From positions 576,596 through 640,595 of the forward strand of contig UYJD01000017.1 in assembly GCA_900618795.1 (NCBI GenBank): a DNA stretch of 64,000 nucleotides, given 5' to 3'. The stretch is from Cyanodermella asteris (lineage: Eukaryota; Ascomycota; Lecanoromycetes; Ostropales; Stictidaceae). Below, one piece after another: positions 63,011-64,000 of the stretch (the stretch's first letter is position 1; the number at the start of each line of letters is the position of its first letter). The notes under the pieces are model-generated. The model was given only the letters and a program-made list of their open reading frames with translations. It was not told the origin of the DNA and did not search any database. Both the position numbers and the translations under genes were made by a program.

Positions 63011-63821
63011 ATGGCGCAAAAACAGGGGAAGATGGTTAGTGCTCTACAGATCCACGATTGACCGAGTGTGCTGGGCGATTTCAAGCTAACGCTCAATAGC
63101 AAAACTTTGTACGTTCGAACTACGACCATCTTGGGCTTGATTGCCGGACCTAACTAAGCACAGTTGAACTATCGCATGAAGGTCACTCTTACCGATGGGC
63201 GAACAATAGTGGGCGAGATGTTGTCCTTTGACAAGGTAAGCTGAGTCCTAGCTCTGCTTGGAAAATGCTAATGATTCCTAGCATATGGATGTTGTGCTAG
63301 CCGATGCCGAGGAATTTCGCCGGGTGAAGAAGAAGAGTACTGCTCCTGGCGCCGCTGGCACTGTCGAGGAGGTCAAGCGAACAATGGGACTCATGATAAT
63401 CCGTGGGCAAAACGTTATCTCGGTCTCTGTCGAAGGCCCCCCTCCAGCTGATCCAGCTGCACGTCTGGGCAACGCTGGACCATCTGGCGCTCCGGCTTCA
63501 ACTCTTGCCGCTGGTCCTGGCATTAGTCGTCCGGCCGGGCGAGGTCTTCCTGCCGGTCTTACTGGTCCTGCTGCTGGTGTTGGTGGACCAGCCCCCCCAG
63601 CGGGATTTGCACCACCGGGATTTCCTGGTGCTCCTCCTGGTGGTTTCCCTCCCGGAGGACCTCCCGGCTTTGCTCGAGGTGGTCCGCCAGGCGGTGGGCC
63701 TCCCGGCTTTGGAGGTCCAGCACCGGGGTTTCAACCACCGCCTGGTTTCCAAGGAGGCCCTCCGCAGGGGTTCCAGGGTCCCCCCGGTGGCCGTGGGTTC
63801 CCTCCTGGCTTTGGTCGTTAA
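63011..63821 (+). CDS. SMB1: Spliceosomal Sm protein B (SmB)
   Basis: Core Sm-ring protein of U1, U2, U4 and U5 snRNPs in the nucleus. Four exons, 63011-63034, 63100-63108, 63164-63235 and 63282-63821, encode 214 residues. Exon 2 is a 9-bp microexon (CAAAACTTT, Gln-Asn-Phe) between 65- and 55-bp introns; without it the reading frame is kept but the Sm strand loses three residues. Sm1 motif: NYRMKVTLTDGRTIVGEMLS and FDKHMDVVLADAEEFRR. Sm2 motif: LMIIRGQNVISVSVEGP. The C-terminus is a long Gly/Pro/Phe-rich tail (repeated PPGF/PGF) that binds other splicing factors in homologues. Family order and length fit SmB. Confidence 0.95.
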
Positions 63822-64000
63822 AGGTGCTTGAGCAGAATTCCATATTCGCAGCCATAACAACCTCCTGCTCTGCCAATCCGAGCTCCAACATAGTTCTCAG
63901 TTGTGTACTGAAAAATCTACGCTGTGTGCACCTGCAAGTTTCGCACGCACTTGACCAGAAACCCATGGCATCGCGTCAAACTGGGGCGCAGGTTCATTCA
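63822..64000. other. SMB1 3' region
   Basis: Downstream of the SmB stop. A short stretch without a gene. Confidence 0.5.

Overview
This window is nuclear DNA of a filamentous ascomycete (Pezizomycotina), most likely a dothideomycete. The evidence is short GT-AG introns (about 43-131 bp, several with a CTAAC/CTAAT branch site), moderate GC content, closely spaced genes on both strands, and protein types such as Clr5-ankyrin, 2EXR-like, CFEM-like and Pam17. The genus was not determined. A 299-base run of N (43577-43875) marks an assembly gap.

Layout. 1-1882: no gene recognised. 1883-9227: housekeeping block with a Tri1/Uaf30-like SWIB protein (-), eIF3b (+), Svp26 (-) and Bud23 (+), the last two divergent. 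9228-15374: a decayed F-box/LRR-like gene, an intact serine beta-lactamase-like hydrolase (-) and a second decayed gene. 15375-20090: GPI10 mannosyltransferase (-) and ornithine aminotransferase (+). 20091-28520: an accessory island. Here a four-exon Clr5-ankyrin gene (-) is flanked on both sides by two paralogous genes for 82- and 90-residue peptides (+), followed by a 2EXR-like gene and a degenerate 12-bp minisatellite. 28521-34831: an MFS transporter, a CFEM-like membrane protein and a peroxisomal enoyl-CoA hydratase/isomerase, all (-). 35309-36858: a decayed cytochrome P450. 37315-43571: an orphan secreted protein, PAM17, an RRM-like protein and a glutaminyl cyclase/M28 protein, then the gap. 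45626-48891: an orphan hydrophobic protein and a Fat1-type very-long-chain acyl-CoA synthetase. 49464-52230: a messy stretch with a repeat-bearing decayed frame, a small orphan gene, a Nudix-like gene and relics. 53714-63821: Gts1/SMAP-type ArfGAP, Izh3-type PAQR protein, a small conserved-looking gene, ribosomal protein uL5 (RPL11) and SmB.

How the genes fit together. Most intact genes are core functions: translation initiation, ribosome biogenesis and structure, splicing, GPI-anchor synthesis, ER-Golgi cargo, mitochondrial import and arginine catabolism. Fatty-acid metabolism is suggested by Fat1 and an enoyl-CoA hydratase with peroxisomal-type C-termini and by the CYP52-like relic. At least four decayed host genes lie between intact ones, so gene loss is common here.

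The most interesting candidate system is the Clr5-ankyrin gene with its two flanking peptide genes. The peptides share an N-terminal hydrophobic helix, an intron at the same codon phase, and a basic RVRSxP tail. The divergent promoter between one peptide gene and the Clr5-ankyrin gene carries a repeated 22-bp motif.

Gene models were built by eye from reading frames and splice signals; no similarity search was run.
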